The notes under the pieces: model-generated | What the model was told of the DNA's origin: nothing | What the model saw: only the letters and a program-made list of their open reading frames with translations | Databases searched by the model: none | Source: Pseudomonas xionganensis | GTDB taxonomy: Bacteria > Pseudomonadota > Gammaproteobacteria > Pseudomonadales > Pseudomonadaceae | Assembly: GCF_009763245.1 (NCBI RefSeq) | Contig: NZ_WKJZ01000004.1 | Coordinates: forward strand, 97,626 to 161,625 | Direction: 5' to 3' | Length of the DNA stretch: 64,000 nucleotides | Program-made: the position numbers and the translations under genes | Part shown: one piece after another, positions 34,261 to 41,840 of the stretch | Layout: each line of letters begins with the position of its first letter | Numbering within the stretch: position 1 is the first letter of the stretch

Positions 34261-35457
34261 TCAGGCCCGGCGCTTGCCCCAGTTAAGAATCGCCAGGGTC
34301 AGTAGGCCCGCGACTATCCCCCAGAACGCCGAGCCCACACCGAGCAGACTCATGCCCGAGGCGGTGACCAGAAAGGTGATCAGCGCCGCTTCCCGCTCGT
34401 CCGGCTCGCTCATGGCCTGGGTCAGGCCACCAATGATTGAGGCGAACAGCGCCAATGCCGCAATGGACAGGATCAGCGCCTTGGGCAGGGCGGTGAACAG
34501 GGCGGCCAGGGTGGCGCCGAATATCCCGGCTATAACGTAGAACACGCCGCACCAGATAGCGGCGGTGTAGCGTTTTTTCGGGTCTTCATGGGCTTGCGGG
34601 CCGGCGCAGATCGCCGCACTGATGGCGGCCATATGGATGCCGTGGCTGCCAAAGGGGGCCAGCAGGATAGAAGTCAGGCCGGTCGTGGTCAGCAGTGGGC
34701 TGGCCGGCACGTCATAACCGTTGGCGCGCAGCACCGCCATGCCCGGCAGGTTCTGCGAGGCCATGGCGACGATAAACAGTGGAATGCCGATGCTGATCAT
34801 CGCCGCCAGGGAGAAGGCCGGTGTGGTCCACTCAGGCGTCGCCAGTTCCAGCTGGAAATCGCTGAAATCCAGCAGGCCGAACACAGCCGCCAGCAGGCTG
34901 CCGACAATCAACGCGGCCAGCACCGCGTAGCGTGGCCACAGGCGTTTACCGAACAAATAGGCCAGCAGCATCGCTATGACGAGTACGGGCTGCTGTTCGG
35001 CGGCGCCGCAGATTTCCAGGCCGATCTTGAACAGCACGCCGGCCAGCAGGGCGGCGGCGATGGAGGCGGGGATACGGCGCATCAGGCGATCGAAGGTGCC
35101 GGTCAGGCCGATCAGCACGATCAGCGCCGAGGCGAAGATATAGGCACCGATGGCCTCGCCGTAGGTCACGCCGGGCAGGCTGGTGATCAGCAGGGCGGCG
35201 CCGGGGGTCGACCAGGCGATCATGACCGGCGCCCGGTAGCGCAGCGACAGGCCGATACAGCACAACCCCATACCGATCGATAGCGCCCAGATCCACGAAG
35301 AAATCTGCCCACTGCTGAGGCCGGCGGCCTGGCCGGCCTGGAACATCAGCACCAGGGAGCTGGTGTAGCCGGTGAGCATGGCAATAAAACCGGCCACTAC
35401 CGCCGAGGTGGAGGTATCTGCCAGTGGCCGTAAACGGGGTTGAGACAGGTCGTGCAT
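34261..35457 (-). CDS. BenE-family benzoate/H+ symporter-like membrane protein
   Basis: 398 residues, mostly membrane helices (about 11-12), with family motifs GFIAMLTGYTSSLVLMFQAGQAAG at the start and WSTPGAALL, LAPFGSHGIHMAAISAAICAG. BenE proteins import benzoate with protons; no benzoate catabolic genes are nearby, so the substrate may differ. Its ATG shares one base with the LysE-type gene stop (TGATG), so the two transporters are coexpressed. Confidence 0.88.
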   Translation of the reverse strand: MHDLSQPRLRPLADTSTSAVVAGFIAMLTGYTSSLVLMFQAGQAAGLSSGQISSWIWALSIGMGLCCIGLSLRYRAPVMIAWSTPGAALLITSLPGVTYGEAIGAYIFASALIVLIGLTGTFDRLMRRIPASIAAALLAGVLFKIGLEICGAAEQQPVLVIAMLLAYLFGKRLWPRYAVLAALIVGSLLAAVFGLLDFSDFQLELATPEWTTPAFSLAAMISIGIPLFIVAMASQNLPGMAVLRANGYDVPASPLLTTTGLTSILLAPFGSHGIHMAAISAAICAGPQAHEDPKKRYTAAIWCGVFYVIAGIFGATLAALFTALPKALILSIAALALFASIIGGLTQAMSEPDEREAALITFLVTASGMSLLGVGSAFWGIVAGLLTLAILNWGKRRA

Positions 35458-36068
35458 CAGAGCAATCCAGTGTCGGCGAAGATGGGGTAGAGCGAGGCCA
35501 GCAGCAGCAGGGCCATGCCGATATTGAAAACACGCAAGCGACGCGCATCCTGCAACCAGTTGCGCAGAAGGCTACCTACAACGGTCCAGACACTCATGGT
35601 CGGGCAATTGACCAACGCAAATAGCGCTGCAATCAGCAGTACGTTGGTTATGAAATTGTCTTGCGGGGTATAGGTGGTGATCGCACCAATCGCCATGATC
35701 CAGGCTTTCGGGTTGACCCATTGAAAAGCCGCGGCCTGCAGGAAACTGAGCGGTTTGCCGCTGGCAGAGGCTTGACTGCTAGGCGCGCCGGCATTGGCGA
35801 TCTTCCAGGCCAGGTACAACAGGTAGGCCGCTCCGACATAGCGCAACAGGGTATAGAACACGGGCACCTGTTCAAACAACTGGCCGAGCCCCAGGCCTAC
35901 CGATAGCACCAGCAGCATCAGTCCCAGGCTGATGCCCAGCATATGCGGCAAAGTCCGTCGTAGCCCGAAGTTAGCCCCAGAGGCGAGCAGCATGGTGTTG
36001 TTCGGCCCAGGCGTCACCGAGGTGACGAAGGCAAAGGCGATAAAGGCGATCAGCAGTTCTGGGGTCAT
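35457..36068 (-). CDS. LysE/RhtB-family exporter
   Basis: 203 residues with six predicted membrane helices and the LysE-family N-terminal signature FVTSVTPGPNNTMLLASGANFGLRRTLPH, split here by family knowledge into the PGPNN motif and the following helix. Such proteins export amino acids or related metabolites from the cytosol. QWVNPKAWIM is a second family motif. First gene of a two-gene set with the BenE-type transporter. Confidence 0.9.
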   Translation of the reverse strand: MTPELLIAFIAFAFVTSVTPGPNNTMLLASGANFGLRRTLPHMLGISLGLMLLVLSVGLGLGQLFEQVPVFYTLLRYVGAAYLLYLAWKIANAGAPSSQASASGKPLSFLQAAAFQWVNPKAWIMAIGAITTYTPQDNFITNVLLIAALFALVNCPTMSVWTVVGSLLRNWLQDARRLRVFNIGMALLLLASLYPIFADTGLL

Positions 36069-36258
36069 GGTGGCGGCACTCGGGGACAGTGCTGATCAGC
36101 CTAAGGGGCGCGGGGCGGGGCGTCGCCGTACAGCGAGGCGGGCAATGGGCATAACAGTTTTAAAGTGTTTTTAGAAAAGATCGGTACAGTTTGTCTGGAG
36201 CAGCAGTACAGTCCGGAATTCCTGCCATGCACCTGCCTGATGCCAGGTCGAGCACTCG

Positions 36259-36319
36259 CAGGAGTCAGCTTGCTGGCGATCCACACCTTATAAAGCTTCG
36301 CCAGCAAGCTGGCTTCTAC
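36259..36319. repeat. REP-type inverted repeat pair (REPIN), copy A
   Basis: GGAGTCAGCTTGCTGGCGA and its inverted partner TCGCCAGCAAGCTGGCTTC face each other around a 19-nt spacer, the usual layout of Pseudomonas REP doublets. It lies just downstream of the marR-type gene. Confidence 0.85.
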
Positions 36320-36329
36320 AGAGAAATAT

Positions 36330-36836
36330 TCAGCGCCCGGCCAGTGCCTGGTTGACCTTGAGCCAACCCTGCACCGCTTCCTCATCCACCTCGCTAAAGG
36401 CGCGCTGCAGCAGTCTGGCCTGTTCGCGGCGCAGGGCCAGTTCCAGCTTGGCGCCCTCGCTGGTAAAGCCCAGCAGGCGCTTGCGCTTGTCGTCCTCGGC
36501 GGCAAGGCTCTGTACCAGGTTCATTTCCAGCAACTGGCGCAGCGGCGTATTGAGCGCCTGCTTGCTGACCCCCAGATAACCGAGCAGCTCTTTTATGCTC
36601 AAGCCCGGGTACTTGGCGATAAAGAACAGGATGCGGTGATGCACCCGCGACAGGCCGCGACGCGCCAGCATTTCATCAGGTTTGGCGGTAAAGGCCTGGT
36701 AGCCGAAGAAGAAGGCCTCCATGGCGGCCTGCTGGGCAGTCGGATTCTTGATCGCCTGCCACCCATGCTGGCTACTGTGCTGGTCGTCGCTGTGCGCTGT
36801 TAAAAACTTCTCGGGGAAATTTTTTAGGTCAGCCAT
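36330..36836 (-). CDS. MarR-family transcriptional regulator
   Basis: 168 residues with the winged helix-turn-helix in the middle (LSRVHHRILFFIAKYPGLSI then ELLGYLGVSKQALNTPLRQL) and the wing EDDKRKRLLGFT. No sensing cysteine pair is evident, so a small-molecule ligand is likely. It is divergent from an aminotransferase gene with a perfect palindromic operator between them, so it probably represses that gene and itself. Both genes are bracketed by REP doublets. Confidence 0.9.
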   Translation of the reverse strand: MADLKNFPEKFLTAHSDDQHSSQHGWQAIKNPTAQQAAMEAFFFGYQAFTAKPDEMLARRGLSRVHHRILFFIAKYPGLSIKELLGYLGVSKQALNTPLRQLLEMNLVQSLAAEDDKRKRLLGFTSEGAKLELALRREQARLLQRAFSEVDEEAVQGWLKVNQALAGR

Positions 36837-36868
36837 ATTGACGTATCTCCGGGCGGCATCGTAGTTTC

Positions 36869-36885
36869 GGTCAAACAGTTTGACC
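36869..36885. promoter_or_regulatory. MarR-type operator between marR gene and aminotransferase
   Basis: GGTCAAACAGTTTGACC, a 17-bp perfect palindrome with TTTGACC half sites. It lies 33 nt from each gene start, well placed to control both. Confidence 0.75.
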
Positions 36886-36918
36886 TATTTTTATTTGCCT
36901 TTGCTACCGGTGAGATCC

Positions 36919-38073
36919 ATGGCCTTCTCCGAACGTGTTGCCCGCCTGAAAAGCTCCCTGATCCGTGAAATCCTTGCCGCGGCGCAGCGTCCGGAAGTCA
37001 TGTCCTTCGCCGGTGGCCTGCCCGCTGAGCCGATGCTGCCCAAGGTGGATTGGGCCGAGATGCCGGCCAGCATGGGCCAGTACGGCATGAGTGAAGGTGA
37101 GCCGGCGCTGCGTGAGGCCATCGCCGCCGAGGCCCGCGCCCTGGGCGTGCCCTGCGAGGCCAGTCAGGTGCTGATCGTCAGCGGTTCGCAGCAGACCCTG
37201 GATCTGGCCAGCAAGTTGTTTATCGACCCGGGCACCGAAGTGCTGCTGGAGGCGCCAACCTACCTGGCCGCGCTGCAGGCCTTCCAGCTGTTCGGCGCTG
37301 ACTGCATCGCCGTGCCCCAGGAAGCCGATGGCCCACAGATCGACGCCCTGCGCCAGCGTCTGCAGAACCACAAGCCGGCCTTCGCCTACCTGATCCCGAC
37401 CTTCCAGAACCCCTCGGCGGTGCGTTACAGCGAAGCCAAACGCGACGCGGTGGCGGCGCTGCTCGACGAGTTCGGCGTGACCTTGATCGAGGACGAACCC
37501 TACCGCGAGCTGGTGTTCGATGAGGGCAGCGCGACCCCTATCGTCAGCCGCCTGCAGAAGGCCAGCTGGATCTACACCGGCACCGTATCCAAGACCCTGT
37601 TGCCGGGCCTGCGTGTTGGCTACCTGATCGCCACGCCGGATCTGTACCCCTACCTGCTGCGCCTCAAGCAGTCGGCGGACCTGCACACCAACCGTATCGG
37701 CCAGTGGCAGGCGCTGCAGTGGCTGGGCAGCGAGCAATACCGAGGCCATCTGGCCGAGCTGCGCGACTTCTACCGCATCCGCCGCGATGCCATGCAGGCG
37801 GTGCTGGAGGAACATTTCAGCGACCTGGCCGATTGGCAGGTGCCCCAGGGCGGGCTGTTCTTCTGGCTGACCCTCAAGCAGCCGCTGGATACCCGCACCC
37901 TGCTGGCCCCGGCCCTGGCGCAGAACGTGGCCTTTATGCCGGGCGAGCCGTTCTTTATCGACCCGGATGCCCATCCGGGCCATCTGCGGCTTAACTTCAG
38001 CCATGTGGCGCCGGAGCGCCTGGGCGAAGGGCTTAAGCGTCTGGCCGAGGTGATCCGTCAGGCGCAGGGATGA
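36919..38073 (+). CDS. PLP-dependent aminotransferase (class I/II, 2-aminoadipate transaminase-like)
   Basis: 384 residues, fold type I. MSFAGGLP near the start, IPTFQNPSA, the acidic VTLIEDEPYREL contacting PLP, TGTVSKTLLPGLRVGY with the Schiff-base lysine, and the RLNFSH arginine for substrate carboxylate are present. This layout is that of LysN-like and MocR-type aminotransferase domains; the substrate is unknown. ATG 36919 (MAFSERVARLKSS) follows GGTGAGA; an upstream ATG at 36880 would sit within the operator. Confidence 0.9.
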   Translation: MAFSERVARLKSSLIREILAAAQRPEVMSFAGGLPAEPMLPKVDWAEMPASMGQYGMSEGEPALREAIAAEARALGVPCEASQVLIVSGSQQTLDLASKLFIDPGTEVLLEAPTYLAALQAFQLFGADCIAVPQEADGPQIDALRQRLQNHKPAFAYLIPTFQNPSAVRYSEAKRDAVAALLDEFGVTLIEDEPYRELVFDEGSATPIVSRLQKASWIYTGTVSKTLLPGLRVGYLIATPDLYPYLLRLKQSADLHTNRIGQWQALQWLGSEQYRGHLAELRDFYRIRRDAMQAVLEEHFSDLADWQVPQGGLFFWLTLKQPLDTRTLLAPALAQNVAFMPGEPFFIDPDAHPGHLRLNFSHVAPERLGEGLKRLAEVIRQAQG

Positions 38074-38080
38074 TCAATCC

Positions 38081-38158
38081 GTAGGAGCCAGCTTGCTGCG
38101 GTCCGGCGTCCCGGCGATGTTTTCGCTCACAGCGGATCGCCAGCAAGCTGGCTCCTAC
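38081..38158. repeat. REP-type inverted repeat pair (REPIN), copy B
   Basis: GTAGGAGCCAGCTTGCTG and inverted partner CAGCAAGCTGGCTCCTAC enclose a 42-nt spacer; 18-nt arms pair perfectly. It lies between the aminotransferase and GST genes. Confidence 0.88.
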
Positions 38159-38192
38159 AAAGAGCAGATGGACAGGAGAGATAGGAGGCACC

Positions 38193-38795
38193 ATGTACAA
38201 GGTCTATGGCGACTACCGTTCGGGCAACTGCTACAAGATCAAGCTGATGCTGCATCTGCTCGATCAGCCCTATGAGTGGATACCTGTCGATATCCTCAAG
38301 GGCGAGACCCAGAGCGAGGCCTTCCTGGCCAAGAACCCCAACGGCAAGATCCCGGTGCTGGAGCTGGAAGACGGCACCTGCCTGTGGGAATCCAATGCCA
38401 TCCTCAATTTTCTCGCCGATGGCAGCGAGTTCTTGCCGGGCGAGCCGCGCCTGCGCACCCAGGTGCTGCAGTGGCAGTTTTTCGAACAGTACAGCCACGA
38501 GCCCTATGTCGCGGTGGCGCGTTTTATCCAGCTGTATCAGGGCCTGCCCGAGGCGCGCCGCGCCGAGTATGAGACGTGCCATGCTCGCGGCTACAAGGCC
38601 CTCAGGGTGATGGAGCAGCAGCTGCAAAGCACCCCCTATCTGGTCGGTGAGCAGTATTCCATCGCCGATATCGCGCTCTATGCCTACACCCATGTGGCCG
38701 ACGAGGGCGGTTTTGATCTGAGCGCTTACCCGGCCATACGCGCCTGGCTGCAACGGGTGGCCAGCCATCCACGGCATGTGACGATGCACGGCTAA
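38193..38795 (+). CDS. Glutathione S-transferase family protein
   Basis: 200 residues: an N-terminal thioredoxin-like domain with YRSGNCYKIKLML (active-site region), NPNGKIPVLELEDG (cis-Pro) and LWESNAIL (glutathione gamma-Glu contact), and a C-terminal helical domain with YSIADIALYAYTHVA, the usual N-capping motif. Such enzymes conjugate or reduce electrophiles with glutathione; the substrate is unknown. AGGAGG 5 nt before ATG 38193 is a strong ribosome site. It ends at a terminator. Confidence 0.92.
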   Translation: MYKVYGDYRSGNCYKIKLMLHLLDQPYEWIPVDILKGETQSEAFLAKNPNGKIPVLELEDGTCLWESNAILNFLADGSEFLPGEPRLRTQVLQWQFFEQYSHEPYVAVARFIQLYQGLPEARRAEYETCHARGYKALRVMEQQLQSTPYLVGEQYSIADIALYAYTHVADEGGFDLSAYPAIRAWLQRVASHPRHVTMHG

Positions 38796-38815
38796 GTCGC
38801 TGAAAAATATTTATG

Positions 38816-38839
38816 GCCGCCCCTCTGGCGGCTTTTTTT
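38816..38839 (+). terminator. Terminator after the GST gene
   Basis: GCCGCC-CCTCT-GGCGGC stem followed by seven Ts. Confidence 0.8.
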
Positions 38840-38879
38840 GCCTCACATACACTGGCGCATCTTTCCTGGAGTGTGTGTG

Positions 38880-39974
38880 ATGAGTCTGATGGTGTGGGGT
38901 TACCTGATTGCCGGTTTGGTTCTGCTGGTAGCGGGTGCTGAAGTGTTGGTGCGGGGTGCGGCCAAGCTGGCGGCGCAGTTTGGTATCCCACCTTTGATCA
39001 TCGGCCTGACGGTGGTGGCCTTTGGCACCAGCGCGCCGGAAACGGCGGTCAGCGTGCAGGCGGCCCTGGCCGGCAGTGGCGATCTGGCCATTGGCAACGT
39101 GGTGGGCAGCAATATCGCCAACGTCTTGCTTATTCTCGGCCTGACCGCTCTGATCGCGCCGCTGATCGTCTCGCGCCAGCTGATCCGTCTGGATGTGCCG
39201 ATCATGATCGGTGCCAGCCTGCTGACCCTGGCTCTGGCCTGGGATGGCAGCCTGAGCAAGCTCGATGGGCTGCTGCTGTTTGCCGGTATCGTGGCTTACA
39301 CCGGGTTCCTGATTGTCAGTGCGTACCGGGAAAAGAATATTGCCGCCGACGATGAGTTCGCCAAGGAGTTTACCCTGCATGAGCCGGCCAAACCCTATGC
39401 CTGGCTGATCAATCTGCTGCTGATTGTGCTCGGGCTGGTGCTGCTGGTGAGTGGCGCCAATCTCTTGGTGGAGGGCGCGGTAAGCCTGGCGCGTGCCCTC
39501 GGGCTGTCGGAGCTGGTGATCGGCCTGACCGTGGTGGCCGTGGGCACCTCCCTGCCGGAGCTGGCCACCTCGCTGCTGGCGGCCCTTCGCGGCGAGCGGG
39601 ATATTGCCGTGGGCAATATTGTCGGCAGCAATATCTTCAACCTGCTGTGCGTACTCGGCCTGGCTTCGATGGTATCGCCTGCGCCCATTCTGGTGGCGGC
39701 CAACGCCCTGGCGTTCGACTTCCCGGTGATGATCGGGGTGGCGCTGGTCTGTCTGCCGATCTTCTTCTCCGGCTACCGCATCAACCGCTGGGAAGGGTTG
39801 CTGTTTCTGGCCTATTACGCGGCCTACACCCTGTATCTGGTACTCAGTGCCGCAGGTCGCCCTGTGGCTGAGCAGTTTGCCGCCGCCATGCTCGGCTACG
39901 TGCTGCCGCTGACCGCCATTACTCTGTTGGTGATAGCCGTGCAATCCTGGCGCAAGGACAGGCTGCAAGGCTGA
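38880..39974 (+). CDS. CaCA-family sodium/calcium antiporter (YrbG-like)
   Basis: 364 residues with two homologous halves of five membrane helices. The alpha-repeat motifs are clear in both halves: VAFGTSAPE with GNVVGSNIANV, and VAVGTSLPELATS with GNIVGSNIFNL. Their acidic residues bind the exchanged cations. A short acidic cytosolic loop (DDEFAKEF) lies between the halves. ATG 38880 (MSLMVWGYLIAG) has TGGAG 9 nt upstream; the earlier in-frame ATG at 38838 sits in the GST terminator. Confidence 0.93.
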   Translation: MSLMVWGYLIAGLVLLVAGAEVLVRGAAKLAAQFGIPPLIIGLTVVAFGTSAPETAVSVQAALAGSGDLAIGNVVGSNIANVLLILGLTALIAPLIVSRQLIRLDVPIMIGASLLTLALAWDGSLSKLDGLLLFAGIVAYTGFLIVSAYREKNIAADDEFAKEFTLHEPAKPYAWLINLLLIVLGLVLLVSGANLLVEGAVSLARALGLSELVIGLTVVAVGTSLPELATSLLAALRGERDIAVGNIVGSNIFNLLCVLGLASMVSPAPILVAANALAFDFPVMIGVALVCLPIFFSGYRINRWEGLLFLAYYAAYTLYLVLSAAGRPVAEQFAAAMLGYVLPLTAITLLVIAVQSWRKDRLQG

Positions 39975-40027
39975 CCTGTGTCGCCATAGACGGGCGCCTG
40001 CAAGCACCTGTCTATGGCGAGTTGCGC

Positions 40028-40354
40028 TTAGATAAAGGTTTGCCGCGCAGCCCCGCGTGGCATGCGGTTCTTGCCGGGCAATTGCTCCAGGCGCTGCTGC
40101 CAGGCGGCGCGCGGACTCAGGCGCGGCTGCGGCGGCAGCGTTGCAGTCGTTGGCGATGCTGCCTTGGCGGCTTTTGCTGCGGCCCTGAGTTCCGCCAGGG
40201 TGGGCGTCTTGCGTACCGGCTCGGTTGCGCCCTTTTCCAGGGTGCGCAGGCAGAGCTTGCATGACACCTGAGTGGCATCCTGGGTGCTGTTCAGGTTCGC
40301 GCCTGTGCGTCCGCATGCAATCTTTTCCTGGGACGCCGAGTAGTGAATGGCCAA
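40028..40354 (-). CDS. Conserved small protein with three N-terminal cysteines
   Basis: 108 residues, function unknown. The N-terminus has Cys14 and a Cys32-x2-Cys35 pair (ACGRTG ... VSCKLCLRTL), suggesting a small metal site; the remainder is an Ala-rich and Pro-rich basic segment with AELRAAAKAAKAA, probably disordered. I have a sense of similar proteins in other pseudomonads but no named family. It is cytosolic and stands alone between the antiporter and the lapC-type gene. Confidence 0.65.
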   Translation of the reverse strand: MAIHYSASQEKIACGRTGANLNSTQDATQVSCKLCLRTLEKGATEPVRKTPTLAELRAAAKAAKAASPTTATLPPQPRLSPRAAWQQRLEQLPGKNRMPRGAARQTFI

Positions 40355-40433
40355 GCTGTTGTCTCCTGCATTTTCGGGCGCGGGATTTTACACAGCGATG
40401 ACGGCGCTGCAAGCGCCTTGGCAGAAAACGGCT

Positions 40434-41840
40434 CTAGCGTTCGCGCATGGCCTCCGAGCGGGCCTTGAGCACGGGTTTGAGCAGATAATCGAGCACACTC
40501 TTGTGGCCGGTGATGATATCCACCGTGGCCACCATGCCGGGGATGATCAGCAGCGGATGCTCCACGCTGCCCAGGTGGCTTTTGTCGGTACGCACCTGAA
40601 TCAGATAGAAACTGCGGCCTTCGTTGTCAGTGATGGTATCGGCGCTGATCAGTTCGAGATTGGCGCTCAGCCCCCCGTAAATGGTGAAGTCGTAGGCGTT
40701 GAACTTGACCATGGCCTTCTGCCCGGGGTGGAGAAAGGCCACATCCTGGGGCCTGACCCGGGCTTCGATCAGCAGGCTGTCTTCCAGCGGCACGATTTCC
40801 AGGATGTCGCTGCCAGGCTGGACCACACCGCCGATGGTGTTGACCTTGAGCTGCTTGACGATGCCCTTGACCGGCGAGACGACCTGGGTACGGCTGACCC
40901 TGTCCTGAATGGCGACGCTGGACACGGCGAGCTTTTGCAGCTGGGTGCGGGCGTCGTTGAGCAGCCGGAAGGCTTCGGCGCGAAAGGCCAGCTCGGATTG
41001 CTGGATGCGGCTCTGGGTTTCCTTGGCGGCGGCTTCGGCGCGGGGCAGGGCGAGGGTGGTGGCGTCCAGCGCGCCACGGATATCGACGATGCTGCGGCGC
41101 AGGCGCAGTACTTCCACGGCGGAAATGGCCCCAGTCTTGACCAGGGGTTCGGCCATGGCCAGTTCCTGCTGGATCAGGTTCAGCGAGGCGCGATATTGCT
41201 GCTGCTTGGCCTGGAACTCGGCCAGCTCCTGCTGTTTCTGGATCAGCTGTTCCTCAAGGATGCGCTGCTCGCTCTGCAGGCGTTGCTGGCGTGAGTCATA
41301 CAGCGCCTGCTCATCCTCGGCCAGTTGCGGGACCAGGCGGTTGATATCTTCCGGCAGGTTCAGCGGTCGCCCTTCGGCCTCGGCGCTGAGGCGTTCGATC
41401 TGGGCCAGCAGGGCCAGGCGCTCCACCTCGGTTTCCTCCTGGCTGGAAAGAAAACGGGTGTTGTCCAGGCGCAGCAGCACGTCGCCCTTGTTCACCACCT
41501 GGCCCTCGCGCACGAAGATCTCCGCGACGATACCGCCCTCCAGGTTCTGGATCTTCTGCACCTTGCTCGACGGTATGGCCTTGCCTTCGCCGCTGGTGAC
41601 TTCCTCCAGCACGGCAAATCTGGCCCAGGCAAAGGCACTGAGCAGCAGGAGAAACACCAGCCAGACCATCAGCCGGGCGATCCAGGGTGAGTCCTGGAGG
41701 ATGGCCCCCTGAATTTCCGGCATAAATTCGCTGTCGCCCTTGCTGCGGCGCAGGCCGCTGTAACCGCGCAGGTCGCTGAGCAGGCGCTGGCCCAGGGTCT
41801 TGCGGCGCGGTGCAGGGCGTTGGGGCTGGATGCTGTTCAT
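40434..41840 (-). CDS. lapC: Type I secretion membrane-fusion protein (HlyD family, LapC-like)
   Basis: 468 residues with a short cytosolic N-terminus, one inner-membrane helix (about 56-76), the VQKIQNLEGGIVAEIFVREGQVV lipoyl half (shown here in parts: NLEGGIV and VREGQVV), a long periplasmic coiled coil (about 130-300), and a closing beta domain with TQVVSPVKGIVKQL and the family end MVATVDIITG. It links the ABC transporter to an outer-membrane channel. It overlaps the ABC gene by four bases (ATGA). Its neighbour adhesin marks it as the LapC type. Confidence 0.9.
   Translation of the reverse strand: MNSIQPQRPAPRRKTLGQRLLSDLRGYSGLRRSKGDSEFMPEIQGAILQDSPWIARLMVWLVFLLLLSAFAWARFAVLEEVTSGEGKAIPSSKVQKIQNLEGGIVAEIFVREGQVVNKGDVLLRLDNTRFLSSQEETEVERLALLAQIERLSAEAEGRPLNLPEDINRLVPQLAEDEQALYDSRQQRLQSEQRILEEQLIQKQQELAEFQAKQQQYRASLNLIQQELAMAEPLVKTGAISAVEVLRLRRSIVDIRGALDATTLALPRAEAAAKETQSRIQQSELAFRAEAFRLLNDARTQLQKLAVSSVAIQDRVSRTQVVSPVKGIVKQLKVNTIGGVVQPGSDILEIVPLEDSLLIEARVRPQDVAFLHPGQKAMVKFNAYDFTIYGGLSANLELISADTITDNEGRSFYLIQVRTDKSHLGSVEHPLLIIPGMVATVDIITGHKSVLDYLLKPVLKARSEAMRER

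Noticed and set aside
39981..40020. Inverted repeat TCGCCATAGA/TCTATGGCGA after the antiporter gene considered as a terminator
   Set aside because: The loop is 20 nt and no T-run follows on either strand; function unclear.
38811..40412. A 533-codon minus-strand open frame antisense to the Na+/Ca2+ antiporter
   Set aside because: Gln/Arg/His-rich shadow without domains.
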